DNA of 64,000 nucleotides, taken from positions 39,873-103,872 of the forward strand of contig NMRA01000726.1 in NCBI GenBank assembly GCA_002633005.1. The letters are read 5' to 3'. Origin of the DNA: Phoronis australis. Taxonomy: Eukaryota; Phoronida; Phoronidae. Both the position numbers and the translations under genes were made by a program. The notes under the pieces are model-generated. The model had not been told where the DNA came from. It did no database searches and worked only from the letters and a program-made list of their open reading frames with translations. Below are positions 26,701-38,393 of the stretch, in pieces; the first letter of the stretch is position 1, and the number at the start of each line of letters is the position of its first letter.

Positions 26701-29700
26701 AGGAGTTTTTAAACTTTGCTCCATGCTTTCAAGTGTTGTCCAGAATTACAGAGCACTATTTTGTTTCAGAGAACAGTTGTTTTTAATAGGCCAATACTGG
26801 GTTTGGTATCCTACTAGTAGTCTATAATTGATATTACACAGTAAGTGGTTTTACTACACTGAAGCATAGCAATCCACTGTGTCTCTAAGATAATCAGGTG
26901 TTTGTATCTACCCAAACTGTTGGCTTCCCCTATCAACTTAAATAAAACAAATGACATTGATACTAAACAGCAACAGATTTATACCTGGAATGTGATGGAG
27001 CTCGCCAAACGTTCCGTTGGGAATAACAAATGTGTCGGACGCGTACGGACGTTTTTCACGGATCAGTTTCCAAACGGCATCATGCTGCGTCTGCATCACG
27101 TCGTGTGAACTGTTTTCATCCAGAAACTCCAAGTAGGAAGGCAACTGTTGTAGCAGAGCTGTGAGCTGAGGATGAGTTGAGTTCTTGATGAAAGCTCGTG
27201 TAAGGTATATATCTCAGGCAACAGTTTTCAAAACTGAGAGGCAAATTTTGTTAACATTCATCAAGCTTCGATGAAGTTATTACAAAAAATGAGAAGAAAA
27301 TTAGGCAAATAGTAACTACATATCACTGCTGAACTTTTTTCAATAGTTTTGTTTGTTTTTTCAAAACCACTAATCTTTTAAGACTAGAATCTTGTGCTGA
27401 AGAAATTTTGCAAAGAAAACATTTATTTACGAAATGTTGAGCATAAGAACATAAACATCATGCCAATCAATTGCAAAACTCATGGAATGCATTACTATGA
27501 CAGCGCCATCTGTGGCTTGCAATGTCATAATTAATGAGTAACAGGACTTCTCACCTTTTTACAACTAATAGGTCCAGCCTGCACTAGTGCCGTGCTGAGC
27601 TTCAGGAGTGGATGGAAATCAAGAGGAAACTGGGCTATGGAGGAGTGTAGTAGGAGACTGAGGCCATCTTGTGTGCCCTGGCAATAATCAGATGTTGAAC
27701 ATAAAAGGGAAAGAGCTCAGGTCATAAAATAAGTAATAAAGTTAGTTGTTGTTACTACATCTTGTCATGGTAATAAAATGACTGTCACGAGACTGTAAAC
27801 TAATCCTCACCACATGACCAAAATTGAATGTCAATTTTGAAAAACTTCACTAATAAGAACAGAACAGCTTCACTATAGGAACAACAAATCTGCTAAGTGA
27901 AAGAAAACAACAGTGTCTCTGAATTAAGTTAGTTGAGACAGGAATACATTTTGAAATGTGTTAATACTGTCCAGCACCGCAATAGCCGTATACGTGGCGA
28001 CATTTTAAGACCAGTTTGATGACCATTATTCAGTGGAGAAAATGCCATTGGGTTCTCACAATGTGGGCACATTATATCTGACTATTACTTTCCAGTACCT
28101 TAAGTGACAATGATTCAGCATTCTGTCCACAAAGTGAACTTTTGATTTACACCACTCACTACTACGGCATTAGTCTCAGCTAGTCACTTACTCGGAATTC
28201 TAGGAGGGCAAGATCTGACAGTTTGTTATTCCACTTTGACGCCCCGTGACAAGCCAACTTGCAGAGCCTGATCATTCCGTTAGAACACACTTTGACGCGA
28301 CGTTACAAGCCAACTTGCAGAGAATGATTGCAAGTAAAGCAGTGTGGACATGACCTTCACCTTGACTAAGGACCAACTTCACACCAATTTCATAATGTTA
28401 AGTGGTCTAGACCAAAACCTAGTTGCTGTGATGAACAACAGGTGTCTACCTGCATTAAAATTTGCCTTACATTATTATCTACCTTGTCCAAAAACTCTTC
28501 AGCTACCGACTGCTCAGTCAGCAATTTCGTCGCCACTTCATACAGAGTGCCAACATCCATTATCACGTCAATGTTGAATGTGTTCAGCATAACTCCAAGA
28601 CACCCATTGACTACACTCCTGGCTACCACGGCAACAGCCTGGAAAACAACCAATCAGCATAAAGGGTTCCATCTCATCACTCATCTGGTTACCATAGCGA
28701 GGGCTATGAAAAGAGCCAATCAGCAACATAGTACAAGAGAGGAAACACACGACCATTTAATTACGTTTTCCAAAAAATTATCAAACCTCCTTTGCGTGTC
28801 TCCATCATGTTACAACTGCAGTTGGTGTTTTTTTCTGAGTCAAGCAGCACAAATCAAGTACATTGGTTGGAAGATCTGAGCAAATGGCACAAATTCAAAT
28901 AACAACCACATGGGAGACACCTTCAAATCAGCAGGAATTTAACTTGCGATTGTCAGATGCCACAGACACAGCGTCAGATGGACAACTGGAAAGTTGGTGT
29001 CACGCATTTTTACCTCGTGTTTTAATCTTAATGCATTTATCGCTGATGCAAGCAGTTTCGATCACTGTTATTCATGCCCCAGTCGAACTAAAATGACTGT
29101 AATTTGTTCCAGGACTAACCAACCTTTTTTTTCCAAAGGCAATGTGCTGTTAAACAACGTAAGCGTTTCAATGACCCCCCCGTGCCATCATCATCAGCCA
29201 GTGGTACAGAAACTAAGTGATGTGTAAATCATGACATCCATAAAATCACCTAACCACAAAACCCATACCGTCTTTCCATTGAATGGCTCTGAGGTGAACA
29301 TGGTATCCAGGTAGTCGAGGAACCTTAGCTGCATTGCCACATTACATAATCTCTTAGTTGCCATGACAACAGAGTCGGCTGGTTCCATGGTGATATGCCT
29401 GACCACAGCCCACAACATGGTTACTGCGCCGTGGGCAACACTGTCCCCCAGGCTACACAGTGTGGTGTCCAGTTTCTGAAAAGTGCAAAATATAAACATT
29501 TCGATATTAGCTACAGCAGACAAGCAGAGAGAAAATTTCTTACATCACAGCCCTCCCCAACAGTTTCCCAAAAAATATATAGGGGAAGGGCAAATATTCT
29601 ACGTTACCAGTCGATACCTTATTTAATAGACGATTTGCACCAATCAGAACTAAAAAGAAAATAAAGGTTCAACCAATCACAAACTCGCGTGCATACTCTG

Positions 29701-32700
29701 AAATTCTTCTCATCCTTCACAATATGGTGCTCATCCAAGTTGCCGCTATCGTAACACCTGTGCAAGAACTCGATATCTGTACCCTCGATGAGAATCAACG
29801 TCTGGTAGTAGCTGAAACAGACAGACAAAGCATGTCCGAGTAAATTATGCAGAATTTCTACGCCTTGAAATAAGACTAAGAAACCACTACAGTTATGACT
29901 TACTGCTTACAGAAAATAGTCTTTAGAATAGTGCTGTTCATAAATAATATGGCAATTACGTCAGGACAACCTATATCAGTTTTCTCCACTGAATAACGGT
30001 CATCGCCTGGTTCTAAAACTGCCAGCATGCCAGTGTAGCATTCAGTATTTCTTTAAAACAAACACTGGCGGTCAGTGCAACTGCCAGGCTGAAGTTAAGC
30101 ACCCATGTTCAGGTAAGCAGCCAGCTTCAATTTCTTGAAATTTCCGACTCATGCAGCCACCTATGGGTTCAACACTCACCACCCAATTACCAGATGCACC
30201 AATTTAAGAGTACGGGGCATTAACCCAAATATTTACTGTAGATTACTTGGAGGTAATAACGAGAGAGCGAACATCATCATGTCTACCAACCTTATTCTTT
30301 GAATGAGTGTTTCTGCACCGTCGTCCAACAGGTGTCTGTACGACTGATGATGGCCGAAAGCTTGTTTCTGAAAAATGACATTTTTTTGTAAGAATACAAC
30401 CAAACATTGTGTTAGACAACTCAGTTCTTGTACCACATCCAAGTGTTTATCTTAAAAATCAGCTTAAATTTTCGAAGGCCTTAATGTTGTCTCCGTCTTC
30501 CTCATACACTGCCAACTACACTGAAGACGAAGGTAGAAACAACACCAACGCCTCCGAGAACTTCTGCCGATTTTTAAGGTAAACCATTGGAGGGGTTATA
30601 GGAAGCAAGTAGTCTAATCATGCAGACATCCTGAGGAGACTCCTTGGCTTAACATCACGATTTCCACAGACAAGTATTAAAGGAATACTTAAAGGGACAA
30701 TGTGCCACCAAACCATGATACTTAATTAGACAATGTATGTCATAAACATTTCTGTATCGTGATGAAAAACGATTTGCAATGCCGTACAACCCATAAATGA
30801 TACCGGCAGAAAATGGGTGACAAAAACGTCATCAGTTTTGGCTATTTTTACAAAACTGGGCTGTTACAAATCAATCACCAGTGGTAACTCATGACATCAA
30901 TTGTTAGTCAAAGTAAAGTTGAACACTTAAATTCATCTTTTGTAAAAAACTAAAATCATAGGAAGGAAAACTCTGTGACTGGTCTATTAGAGAATTAATC
31001 AGTTGACTTCACAATTTAAAAGTTTAGCAAATCCTTTTTTGGTCTGCAAACAGATACTACAAACAACTTTCCCATCCAGTTCTCTGAACTAAAATAATGC
31101 GGTCACACACGAAAACCTTCAAAAGCTTACAGCAAAAATTTGAAAACTCCTTTTCAAGTCACACGAACGGCCAAGCATGACCTAAGCTTTAGGCGAGTTA
31201 CACAACAACTGCAGGAAAAGACCATCGATCACAAACCATTCTGTTTTTACTACGCAAGTGGGAAACCAATCAGACATCAGCGGGTGAAAGAATGAGGATT
31301 GTTTGATATTATCATGACAGGGTTTAGTAAATTTTAACCTTTTGAATGGTTGCTGGTGAAGTGGTAAGGAAAAATCGGCTCAAGTATCCAAGAGCACATC
31401 AACCTACCTTGAATTGCTCAGCCAGAGTAGCGAGTCTCTCTGAGCTCAACTCAAAGTCTTTATAATAAAGCAAGATCAACTCGAGGAGCTCGCATTGTTC
31501 CTTCAGGTTCTGTCGCACCCAAATCTGCTGTTGACGTTCGTTCTACGACGAAATAAAAACGAGCGTATCTAGTCAGGATAAAACGTACAATTAATACGTG
31601 CTACGTCAAGGCTTACCTACAGCAGAGGCACAGAGACCGGAACTAAATTGGACGTCAACGGACAGAGACGGAATTGTAAAAAGGCAACTCAAGTTTGAGA
31701 GCTAAGTGACTCTTTACTGCAACTTGATCGAACAAACTCACGAAAGAATCTTTTTCTGTGACCCTGATCACCTCATAAACGTTTGTAACAAATTAGGCCA
31801 ATGGTATCATACTATCAGAGAACCTTGTTGAGTGACAATCTCAGAAAAGACTGTTTCTACGAGCTAATGTAAAGAAGTTCCCCAAAGACACAAACCCAAA
31901 ATATACTGTTTAAAAATCCACACTGCAGTGTATGTATAATCATGTTACCATGGAAACAACACTTCTCATCTTGGCAAACTGATTCTCCCAAAGTTTCAAA
32001 GGAAGGTTAGGAAAAGGAGTTTCAACAAAGGTACTCACCATCAAAGCTCCATGGGTCTGCCAGGTAGGACAAGGAGTATGACACACCTGGTCGTATTGAA
32101 TAACAATCTAGAAGGAGAAAAGGTGACCATTTGACTGACATGAACACACCTGGGTAATGTGTTCCATGTAAGGCACAGAGCCTGCACAAAAATATGATAC
32201 AGTAACAAAACACTAATCTTAACAGATTTAAATTGCCAAGTAGATAGACAAGGCTAAAGTAAACGAAAATTTACATGCAATTTTTGAGTTGCTGAGATAT
32301 TCTCCACGTAGGAGAATGCTAAATAACTCTTCAGTGTCACTGATGCCTTCCTATTAGCACATGAGATAGAAAACTGGAATTTCATTTCTACAAACTTCCA
32401 CAGGATTTTGCTATTAAAAAACCAACAAACAAAATTTGACTCCATTACCAGCAGGAGTAAAACTTTGGAAGAGTAGTTCGTAAATTGAAATTACTTTGAA
32501 TCATTTATTTCAAAGTAACAATAATTTGGCAACTTTTTGGCAAGAAATTGTCGTTACTAAATATTGAGTCAGATATAAAGAGTTAAGATGACATTTCACT
32601 GGCTGGCTATTGAATATTTAAGAGAAGCGCTTTGGGGTTTAAAAACATTACCACTCTTCCAATCTGGATTTGTTGCTGAATGAGCCATAAACCAAGTCAC

Positions 32701-35700
32701 AGGAGATGCATATATGTCCCATTTTTTAATCTACACTTTCAAAATGAGCTAACCCCCACTAAACAGTGTCAAGGCATTTCCTGGAGATGTCGATGGTTTC
32801 AGTGTTCGTGTTGCTAACAGACATAGAATCCTATTACAGTAGGGAATATTAAATATTAAGAGACTAACTTTAAGACACTAAAAGGCCTAATTCGACTTCC
32901 ATTTTTAACCAGCTTAACATGAAGAAATGCTGCTTCAACATGAACAGTTCATGTCCTCAACATGAACAGTTCATGCCCTCAACATGAACAGTTCATGTCC
33001 TTAACATGAACAGTTAATGTCTTCAACATGAACAGTTCGTGTCCTTAACTCACATTGTTTATAAGTTCATTATCCGTGTTTGCACTGTCGAAGAACGCTT
33101 CATATTCTTTCTGCAATGGAAAAGAAATTAGCAATCAAACTTTGAAAACATTTTTCATTTAAACAGTGTTACACATATAGTGATGCTCTTGTTTGATAAA
33201 ATCACGTCAAACACCAATTGTGACAAATTTATGACTAGTCACAGTGCAAGTCGATACACTTGAACCTAAAAAGATTCATATCAACTGTTTAATTAAAAAT
33301 TATAGCTACAATCAGACCCACCACGTAACCATTAACTGGTTCACACTTTAGGAAATATTACTAACAAATGAAGTTAACAAGAAATATGTCAGATTTCTAA
33401 AAGATAATTTAACAGAATTTTCTTGGTGAGATTCTCACTTTGTTGCAGACGTGGAAAAATCCCCGAGGCAACCAAAAAAAACAACTTAAAAGACAACAAA
33501 GAAATAGCTGAAAAGGCAAATTGAAATTACTTTTGGTGACCTCATGACAAAAAGGTACTTGCCAAACATTTTGAAAATAACAAATTCTTAACTGTTTTTG
33601 AAATTGTTGATGACTAAACTGAGAGTTTCTAAAAGCAAATAAGCATTAAACATTCACAGAAAATCTACAACAAAAATGGTGTCTGATTAATGAGGTAATT
33701 AAAGTTTGTTGCCACAACTCAAGGCACACTTTTGGTGTAATCGACTGCTACGCCTTACTTGGTAGGGGTGATTTGGATCTTGAGCATAGCTGAGTATCTG
33801 CTTTAGACATCTTATAATGTAAAGCCTCTCACTGAAATAGTAGTCTCGTATGCTGAGGGTAGTGGCTTGAGACTGGCGGTCATCGGTAAGAACACTCTGG
33901 AATATAATACAGTGTTGTATACCGTCTCGTATGTTGAAGGCAATGGCCTACAACTGGCAGCACCAGCAGCTGCACATTCACATCTTAAAAGTGTGGGTGT
34001 CTATAAACATTCTTATTTCACTTTACAAAATCAAAGTCACTGTGGACTGGCATGGATTCTCTGACCGAGTGCTAGAACAGGAAGTGCAGGCAATAAATAT
34101 CAATATTCTAATAATAATCATAAGTGCACGTACTTTGACAAACAGCATTCTCCATTGAAAAACGGGCATCGTACTGGTTCTCAAAATATAGACATTTTAT
34201 ATCCAACATTTGCCCTGTTCTACAAAACCAGTTTTGATTAGTCACTGTGTTGAGTTTAATTTTGTCACAACAAGCTTGATTTACTTGCATATCAGAAGTG
34301 TAATGGTCCCGGCCTTGTGGCCTAAACACGCCCGATGTACCGCAAAAGGCATCAGGCCACCTGCACCCTTTTTTAACGAAACATTAGTCATTTCCTAAGA
34401 AAAATAAGGACATTTTGGATTTTTGGTATCCGTTCCATGCATTTACTCAAGATTTAACACACAAACTCTGCACACTACGGATACCAACTTTCAAACACAC
34501 ACAAGGATTTTGCAATTCGAGTCAAGCTTGAATGATCTGTGGTGAAAAACATGAAACGGTGGAATGCAGGTGTTCATAACAGTACAATGCACACTCACCT
34601 TAATGTTCTGTTGACATCCTCTGTAACAATGTAGGAGATAAGAACAAAACAAATTGTAGGTCACGGTCTCATCAAGAATCTGGAAAACAAAAACATGGTA
34701 TTCAGTGAATGATTACTATTGATTTTTTGCCTATTTACCACAAAGTGTGACAGACGAGTGAAATTTTTGTCGTCAAATTGCTCAACAAAACTAAAAATTA
34801 AACATTTAGTCCATTGTTAACTTGTCATGTATTATACAGATGTCATGACACGACATTGGATTAAGTTCAGATTATTTACACAAAGGCAATCACCTTTTGA
34901 GTAATGATAATTTTAATTATAGGAAATTATTGATGTGCAAAATGAATGAAGAACTACCACCAATTTGCAACACTTGATATTTCACTCAAGTCTTTTGACT
35001 ATGACCCTACACACCAGTTATAATTTGATGTGATCAGCACAAAACAAATGCTCTCAACTCTGACAACAGATATCTATCTAATATATCACTTAGTGGCATA
35101 AAACACTGAATCAGCAAGGATTTTTATCGTCACCCAAAACCAGCCAATCACGTGAATGGCTTGCCACTCCAAGGGAAATGAGCAATTGGAACTTTCTTAA
35201 TTCTGATCATTTCTTTATTCATTTTTTTACCAGAAATTTGCTCAGTTTGGTCACAAACTCCAGCTGTGTTCCTTTGACCTTGAGGGTTTTCAAGGCTTCG
35301 CCCGCTGGCTGAACTTGTTTCTTGTAAAGAAGCAACCCTTTAGCCAGTCTTGTCTTGTTATTCGTCAGTTCTTGGCCGACTAATTCCTGTACACAGACAA
35401 GGAAACAATTGAAACACAGCATACCTTGATAACTAACAAAAGAACATTACAATTCAAGGCGGTCTGGTACACGTAGCACCAGATGTGTAAAGGTTTCTCA
35501 GGTGGGGCCATTGCACTGATATTAATATATAGTTAAAACTGAGCTGAGGAGCTAGAGACCTGACTCAAGGGTCTAGCAGTGAGCCCAAGTGGGACTCAAA
35601 CCAATGATCTTGAGTAAGGGAAGAGCACGCTTATCCCGCTAGGTGGCACTGCCTCCTCCTCAATTTAAAGCAGCAGTAAACCTAGTCTTCCACTGCTGAC

Positions 35701-38393
35701 AGCAAAACCAACTTTAATTTTGATCAATCATTTTTTCTGGAATTGGTCTCAACTTCTTCCTTAGTAAGAACGGAGACAACTAAGGGCATTGAACACAATG
35801 GCTCGTCATTCTTGCTAAAGATTAGGCTCTACAAGCTGGCTTGTCAGGGTGTCACGCACGATCTTCAACAATACACCAACTGTCAGTTTTTTCCAAACTC
35901 CGGAATCACATCTCATCTGAGTAAGGCAAATTAAGATCCATTTTGTAGCGGTAAACGTCTAAATCAAACATTCACTTCTGGGACCGAACGTGGGTTTATA
36001 GCCACTTCGAAACATAGCGCATAACAGAACGAACGTGAACCATCTGTCTTGTACCTTATTCAGTTAAAAGTAAGCCTCTGGGCTAAGAAAGAATTAACAC
36101 TTTATTTCTTCAGACCAAGCTCATAGAATTTCAGAGCACACTACATCATAAATATCATAAATATCATAAATATCATAAATATCATAAGCAACCCAGGATG
36201 CTGTGGGTTCAGTGGCATTTGTAAGTTGCAGTGAAAATTTTATACCGTATGACAAGAAACATCTCGAAACAGAAAAGATAAATTCCCATTAATTCTTTGA
36301 GAGAACATTTACCTCGGCTGTGACCAAAATGGTACAAGAAAGTACTTATACATCACACGTCTAACCATTTTGTCGCTATTATGTTTATTTACCCTAGACT
36401 CGGTTACATCTTCAGAAGTAACTTAACCTATAGCAAGTTCTAGAACATTCTACTACGACATACAAACCTTAGGCCTCAGAACACTTGAACCGGCGATGAA
36501 CTGCCATAAGTCTCGAGTAGATCTAGAATTACAAAAACACAACAAAGACAAAACAATACTTTTACTTTCAAGAAGCAGTTGTCATAGTAAAAGCGGTCAC
36601 GAATTTGTGACTTAATATGGCCGACCGTTTAAAGTTTTTAGTGTTTTATTACAGGCAAACCAAATCTTCGTGCAAATTTTGCTTCAGCGAAGCTGTCACC
36701 TGAGAGGTGTCACAAGAAGGAGCAAATTGCACATGCGTATTACAGCAGAGTTTACTTTTTTTCAATGAAATTAAAGTATACTAAGTTAAATGTATACTTG
36801 AACCGGATTTTAGAAATACATTTAAAGAAAAAAACATACAAGACAGTGTAGCACTATATGGCTCTGAAAAGGTGAGATAGTATTTTGGAATGATAGAATA
36901 TTCTTTACTTTTGATAGCCTTACTTTTAGGCCAAATCAATACAAAAAACGAAAATAAGAAATGAAACATCTGGACTCTATAGTGCTGCAAATATGACACT
37001 GTTCCCTAAAACGCTTGTATTAGTTTTCGTGTTAGACTTTTCTTTGTAACAAACGCCAGAGATTGATGGAAGGAAATGATTTTTGTTTGATTGTTTTTAC
37101 TTAAACAGTTGTAACGGGCAAGGACTTGGCAAGGCGAGTGTTGGCTGACTCCCAGATTTTGCATGTACCTCGCTGTTCTACGAATAAGTGTTATATTTAT
37201 AAGGTTCTCCACGAGGTGATAAGCCCAACAACTGGAGTAGAATGAAATTTTAAGGTCTATGTCTAGTTAACACAACATTTCTAGCTGTATTTTTGATGAG
37301 TCTTTATACAACTGGCTAGACTATTACAATACTGGTTACATGTGCATGTTTAAGTGTCCACAGGCAAAACAGTTACTCACTTCAAAATACAGCAAACATC
37401 AAATGAAACATTCATACATACAAATCGAGCAATTAACACATACCATGACCGTGGAGGCAACTTAGTCAACATAATTTGAGCATATCCATAAGAATCTGTC
37501 GAGATTCACTCGAGCTTCTTTTGCCGGGGTCCGAGTGACATTTTAAGGAACTTTTGGAAATAACACCAGCCTCCCATTCAGTAACAATTAAGGACCTCGC
37601 TAAAAAGCAAGACTTCGCGAGATTACGCGAGATATTGCCATGTATTTCAAATGAGAACATGTGACTCTGGCTAGATTTTAGCTAGGTCCTACCGTTACTG
37701 AACGCACGCCAGTTCACAGCCAAAAGTCTAAGGGACACAACTCTTAAATATTCCACTGGATATCTTCCCATGCTACTTTTTGTAAGAGCCAGACACCAGG
37801 TCACGTGCTTCACTTTGTCTCACATTTTTTGTGGCTCAACTTACGTGACATCAACTGAAATACTTTTGGTTATCTCCTTCAACGAAGATATGTGCAAAAC
37901 CACAAAGGATTGCTGAAGGAAGTAAGCGCTTCCGTAAGTAACGATTTTAAGTATAAATCTATTTTGGCGAGGTGAAAACCACTTATTTTCATGAGGGATT
38001 AAAACCATGTATAAGACTATAAGATGAAGTTTAATACAAAAACCGATGGGGGCTATTGTGGCCCCCGTCCAGCCAACCGAGAGGCTACGTGTTGCCTAAA
38101 ATGCCTAGCTGAGATTAGCGGGTTAACAAGTTGAAGGCTAGAAAAAGCCAAAAGGGAAGTTTTCAACCGACAACTCGACAAGTCGTGTATTTTATTAATT
38201 TCGACCCATACGAGGGACTGAAGTCAAACAATTCTAAGTGTTCAAATGAAACACAGCAGATTTTTTCATGATGTAGCCGTTTTTGGACTAATGAAAACAG
38301 GACGAGATCTACAAATTCTTTGCTGTGTTTAGTAGTAGTCTATGTAGAGGCTCTCTAATGTATCACTCACCCCGTCTCCACTCCCGCCGCCAT
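5026..38393 (-). CDS. NUP188: NUP188, large inner-ring nucleoporin (complete gene, 38 coding exons)
   Basis: NUP188 is a superhelical scaffold protein of the inner ring of the nuclear pore complex, where it binds NUP93 and helps position membrane and transport factors. Exon by exon the translation follows the human protein along its whole length. Landmarks: start MAAGVETG joined to STRDLWQFIAG (human SSRELWTILLG); DDRQSQ; LILIEGTDIEFLHRC; VAHGAVTMLWAVVRH; KVVILEFLAVTVDTQPGLIE; YNFLEDALNFVGVHQER; C-terminus FFKLVHNFVKQVLR. Borders are GT-AG and phases agree across all 38 exons (5,205 bases including the stop, 1,734 residues; human about 1,749). This count uses only one copy of the duplicated block at 20.4-25.8 kb. 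The start codon lies 458 bases from that of the divergent GCLM gene. Exon coordinates are given in the segment entries that follow. Confidence 0.93.
6974..7020 (-). CDS. NUP188: NUP188 exon 36, a 47-base exon
   Basis: This small exon was found because exons 35 and 37 are out of phase with each other and about 25 residues of the human protein were unaccounted for. Bounded by ...CATCACAG and GTAATG, it encodes SPLKWSKVTDADSLN plus a split Arg codon, and restores the frame into PLLLFTLETC. Human has a loosely similar linker (KKEPLTQAVGLST) there. Confidence 0.75.
7369..7620. mobile_element. Fold-back element with inverted tRNA-like boxes, copy 1
   Basis: Lying in a NUP188 intron, the left half reads CTAAGTCTGAAAAGATTTCTG then CCGGGACTCGACCCC. 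The right half read on the opposite strand repeats the same order (CTAAGTCTGAAAAGACC, then GGCTTGAACCC). Each half therefore contains a B-box-like GGTTCAAGCCC or GGGTCGAGTCCCGG pointing toward its end. The outer ends share CCACGTGTTG...TCACGTGA. A second copy is at 54638-54842. Confidence 0.6.
9406..9790. repeat. ~86-base intronic tandem repeat
   Basis: Four to five units containing GTGTTACAACACATGAGCTT, TAATCAATTTAGACTAAA and GTAGATAAAGTTAGACTAAA begin near 9406, 9492, 9576, 9703 and 9785; the fourth is shortened and diverged. It lies in the NUP188 intron just upstream (in transcript sense) of exon 33. GTGTTACAACAC is itself a perfect 12-base palindrome. Confidence 0.7.
10855..10980 (-). mobile_element. 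tRNA-derived SINE, copy 2 (3' truncated)
   Basis: Minus-strand copy with the head GTGCCACCTAGTGGGTTGAG and B-box GGTTCAAATCCC (seen on plus as GGGATTTGAACC at 10916-10927), followed by the family body words. It stops at about 10855 and lacks the GGTTCCAGGTGATCAG tail. The head contains an exact CTCF-core match at 10960-10971. Confidence 0.7.
11850..11877 (-). pseudogene. Duplicated, decayed start of NUP188 exon 30
   Basis: Eighty-seven bases upstream (in transcript sense) of the real exon 30 acceptor lies a copy of the acceptor and the first ten codons. It encodes ARKGVHYVQS, like the real exon, then diverges and reaches a stop codon after 22 codons. It is preceded by a usable CAG acceptor, so it could act as a decoy splice site. 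Confidence 0.55.
12907..20277 (-). CDS. NUP188: NUP188 exons 19-29 (central helical repeat region)
   Basis: Exons: 20277-20034, 19202-19113, 18923-18813, 18401-18232, 17568-17496, 16706-16554, 16215-16012, 15518-15433, 15087-14933, 14518-14376, 13038-12907. Exon 19 contains VVATIAQYIYHRHDPRLP (human LIAVLAKYIYHKHDPALP). Exon 20 ISPMSILACLGNEAQAVRD and exon 21 RLKVVILEFLAVTVDTQPG are the strongest matches. Exons 22 and 23 join inside a lysine codon (VLREK/DTFWKCV). Exon 25 holds HLLIGWKQLIISLATHPNDL, matching the human YQMLVSAWRMLLIIATTHAD stretch. Exon 28 (PREGAGDREETSLSQ) falls in the poorly conserved acidic linker and is called mainly from phase and splice sites. Confidence 0.88.
13325..13500. 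repeat. Intronic degenerate repeat with TTAACCGCCCA words
   Basis: Four copies of a ~45-base unit built on CTCGGTTAACCGCCCA with AT-rich spacers. A related but more diverged stretch (GTTAAGCACCCATGTTCAGG) is at 30090-30170 in another NUP188 intron. Function unknown. Confidence 0.5.
20578..23422 (-). CDS. NUP188: NUP188 exons 15-18, second copy (probable alternate haplotype)
   Basis: Exons 23422-23255, 21896-21782, 21245-21125 and 20791-20578 have exactly the same lengths as the copy at 23687-25694. Sequence differences are few, for example an Ile/Thr difference in NLIEAAR versus NLTEAAR and a silent change in exon 18. This copy connects directly to exon 19 at 20277. Introns are equally similar apart from an 843-base segment (22011-22853) found only here. 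The N at 23517 marks the join. Had the duplication been real, the phases would allow all eight exons to be spliced in frame, so the sequence alone does not exclude it. Confidence 0.8.
23687..25694 (-). CDS. NUP188: NUP188 exons 15-18, copy adjoining exon 14
   Basis: Exons 25694-25527, 25008-24894, 24357-24237 and 23900-23687 (168, 115, 121 and 214 bases; 206 codons together). They encode FSVVSSPPLELLSACLDVIG, SSLHAGNFGLILAGYE, FVLREIFPMFRKWRY and TLRQATVYVLLYTEAG, matching human ISPPVDVIASCV, GGYGNLL, FVLKEMLPSYHKWRY and SLAYTEAG. This copy connects directly to exon 14 (26312-26081). A second, near-identical set follows at 20578-23422; probably only one set belongs in the real gene. Confidence 0.85.
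26081..38393 (-). CDS. NUP188: NUP188 exons 1-14 (N-terminal half)
   Basis: Exons in transcript order: 38393-38371, 36522-36468, 35386-35231, 34679-34599, 33896-33759, 33110-33054, 31542-31408, 30367-30291, 29811-29697, 29475-29269, 28638-28483, 27677-27555, 27165-26985, 26312-26081. Exon 1 encodes only eight residues and splits the ninth codon with exon 2. Exon 5 (SVLTDDRQSQ ... DYYFSERLYIIRC) and exon 7 (NERQQQIWVRQNLKEQCELL) are the best anchors to the human N-terminal alpha-helical domain. Exon 13 carries the equivalent of the SH3-like insertion region (YLEFLDENSSHDV ... FVIPNGTFGELHH), and exon 14 begins KPPLIKWEGQFNGWDLF. Exon 8 uses a GTTGGT donor, which is weak but in the right phase. 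Confidence 0.9.
32936..33050. repeat. 22-base tandem repeat of a palindrome next to a splice donor
   Basis: Five units of roughly CTCAACATGAACAGTTCATGTC. Each contains the near-perfect palindrome CATGAACAGTTCATG, with small changes (GTTAATG, GTTCGTG) in the last two. The array ends three bases before the donor of NUP188 exon 6 at 33053 and so lies at the very start of that intron. Confidence 0.8.
35456..35663 (-). mobile_element. tRNA-derived SINE, copy 3
   Basis: Nearly full-length minus-strand copy in a NUP188 intron. The head (on plus, CCCGCTAGGTGGCACTGCC) is at the right end and the B-box complement GGGACTCAAACC near 35590. The tail contains GGGGCCATTGCACTGAT and GGTCTGGTACACG. The CTCF-like head has one mismatch to the strict core. 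Confidence 0.75.
36146..36189. repeat. ATCATAAAT microrepeat
   Basis: Five direct copies of a 9-10 base unit (ATCATAAAT) in a NUP188 intron; no further signal. Confidence 0.8.
37566..37715. mobile_element. Short inverted-repeat element (MITE-like), copy 2
   Basis: Same element as at 2267-2428, including GACTTCGCGAGATTACG and the terminal words TTCAGTAAC and GTTACTGAACGC. It sits in NUP188 intron 1, less than 700 bases from the start codon. Right-end TIR is shorter than in copy 1 because the doubled GCTAGGTCCTA segment is reduced to one. Confidence 0.65.

Noticed and set aside
28192-28267. Candidate NUP188 exon with a CGA/GTAAGT donor and the frame CKLACHGASKWNNKLSD
   Set aside because: Inserting it between exons 11 and 12 gives a stop in the required phase, and human NUP188 has no equivalent residues there. 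Exons 11 and 12 join in frame without it. The segment is also part of a local ~58-base tandem duplication.
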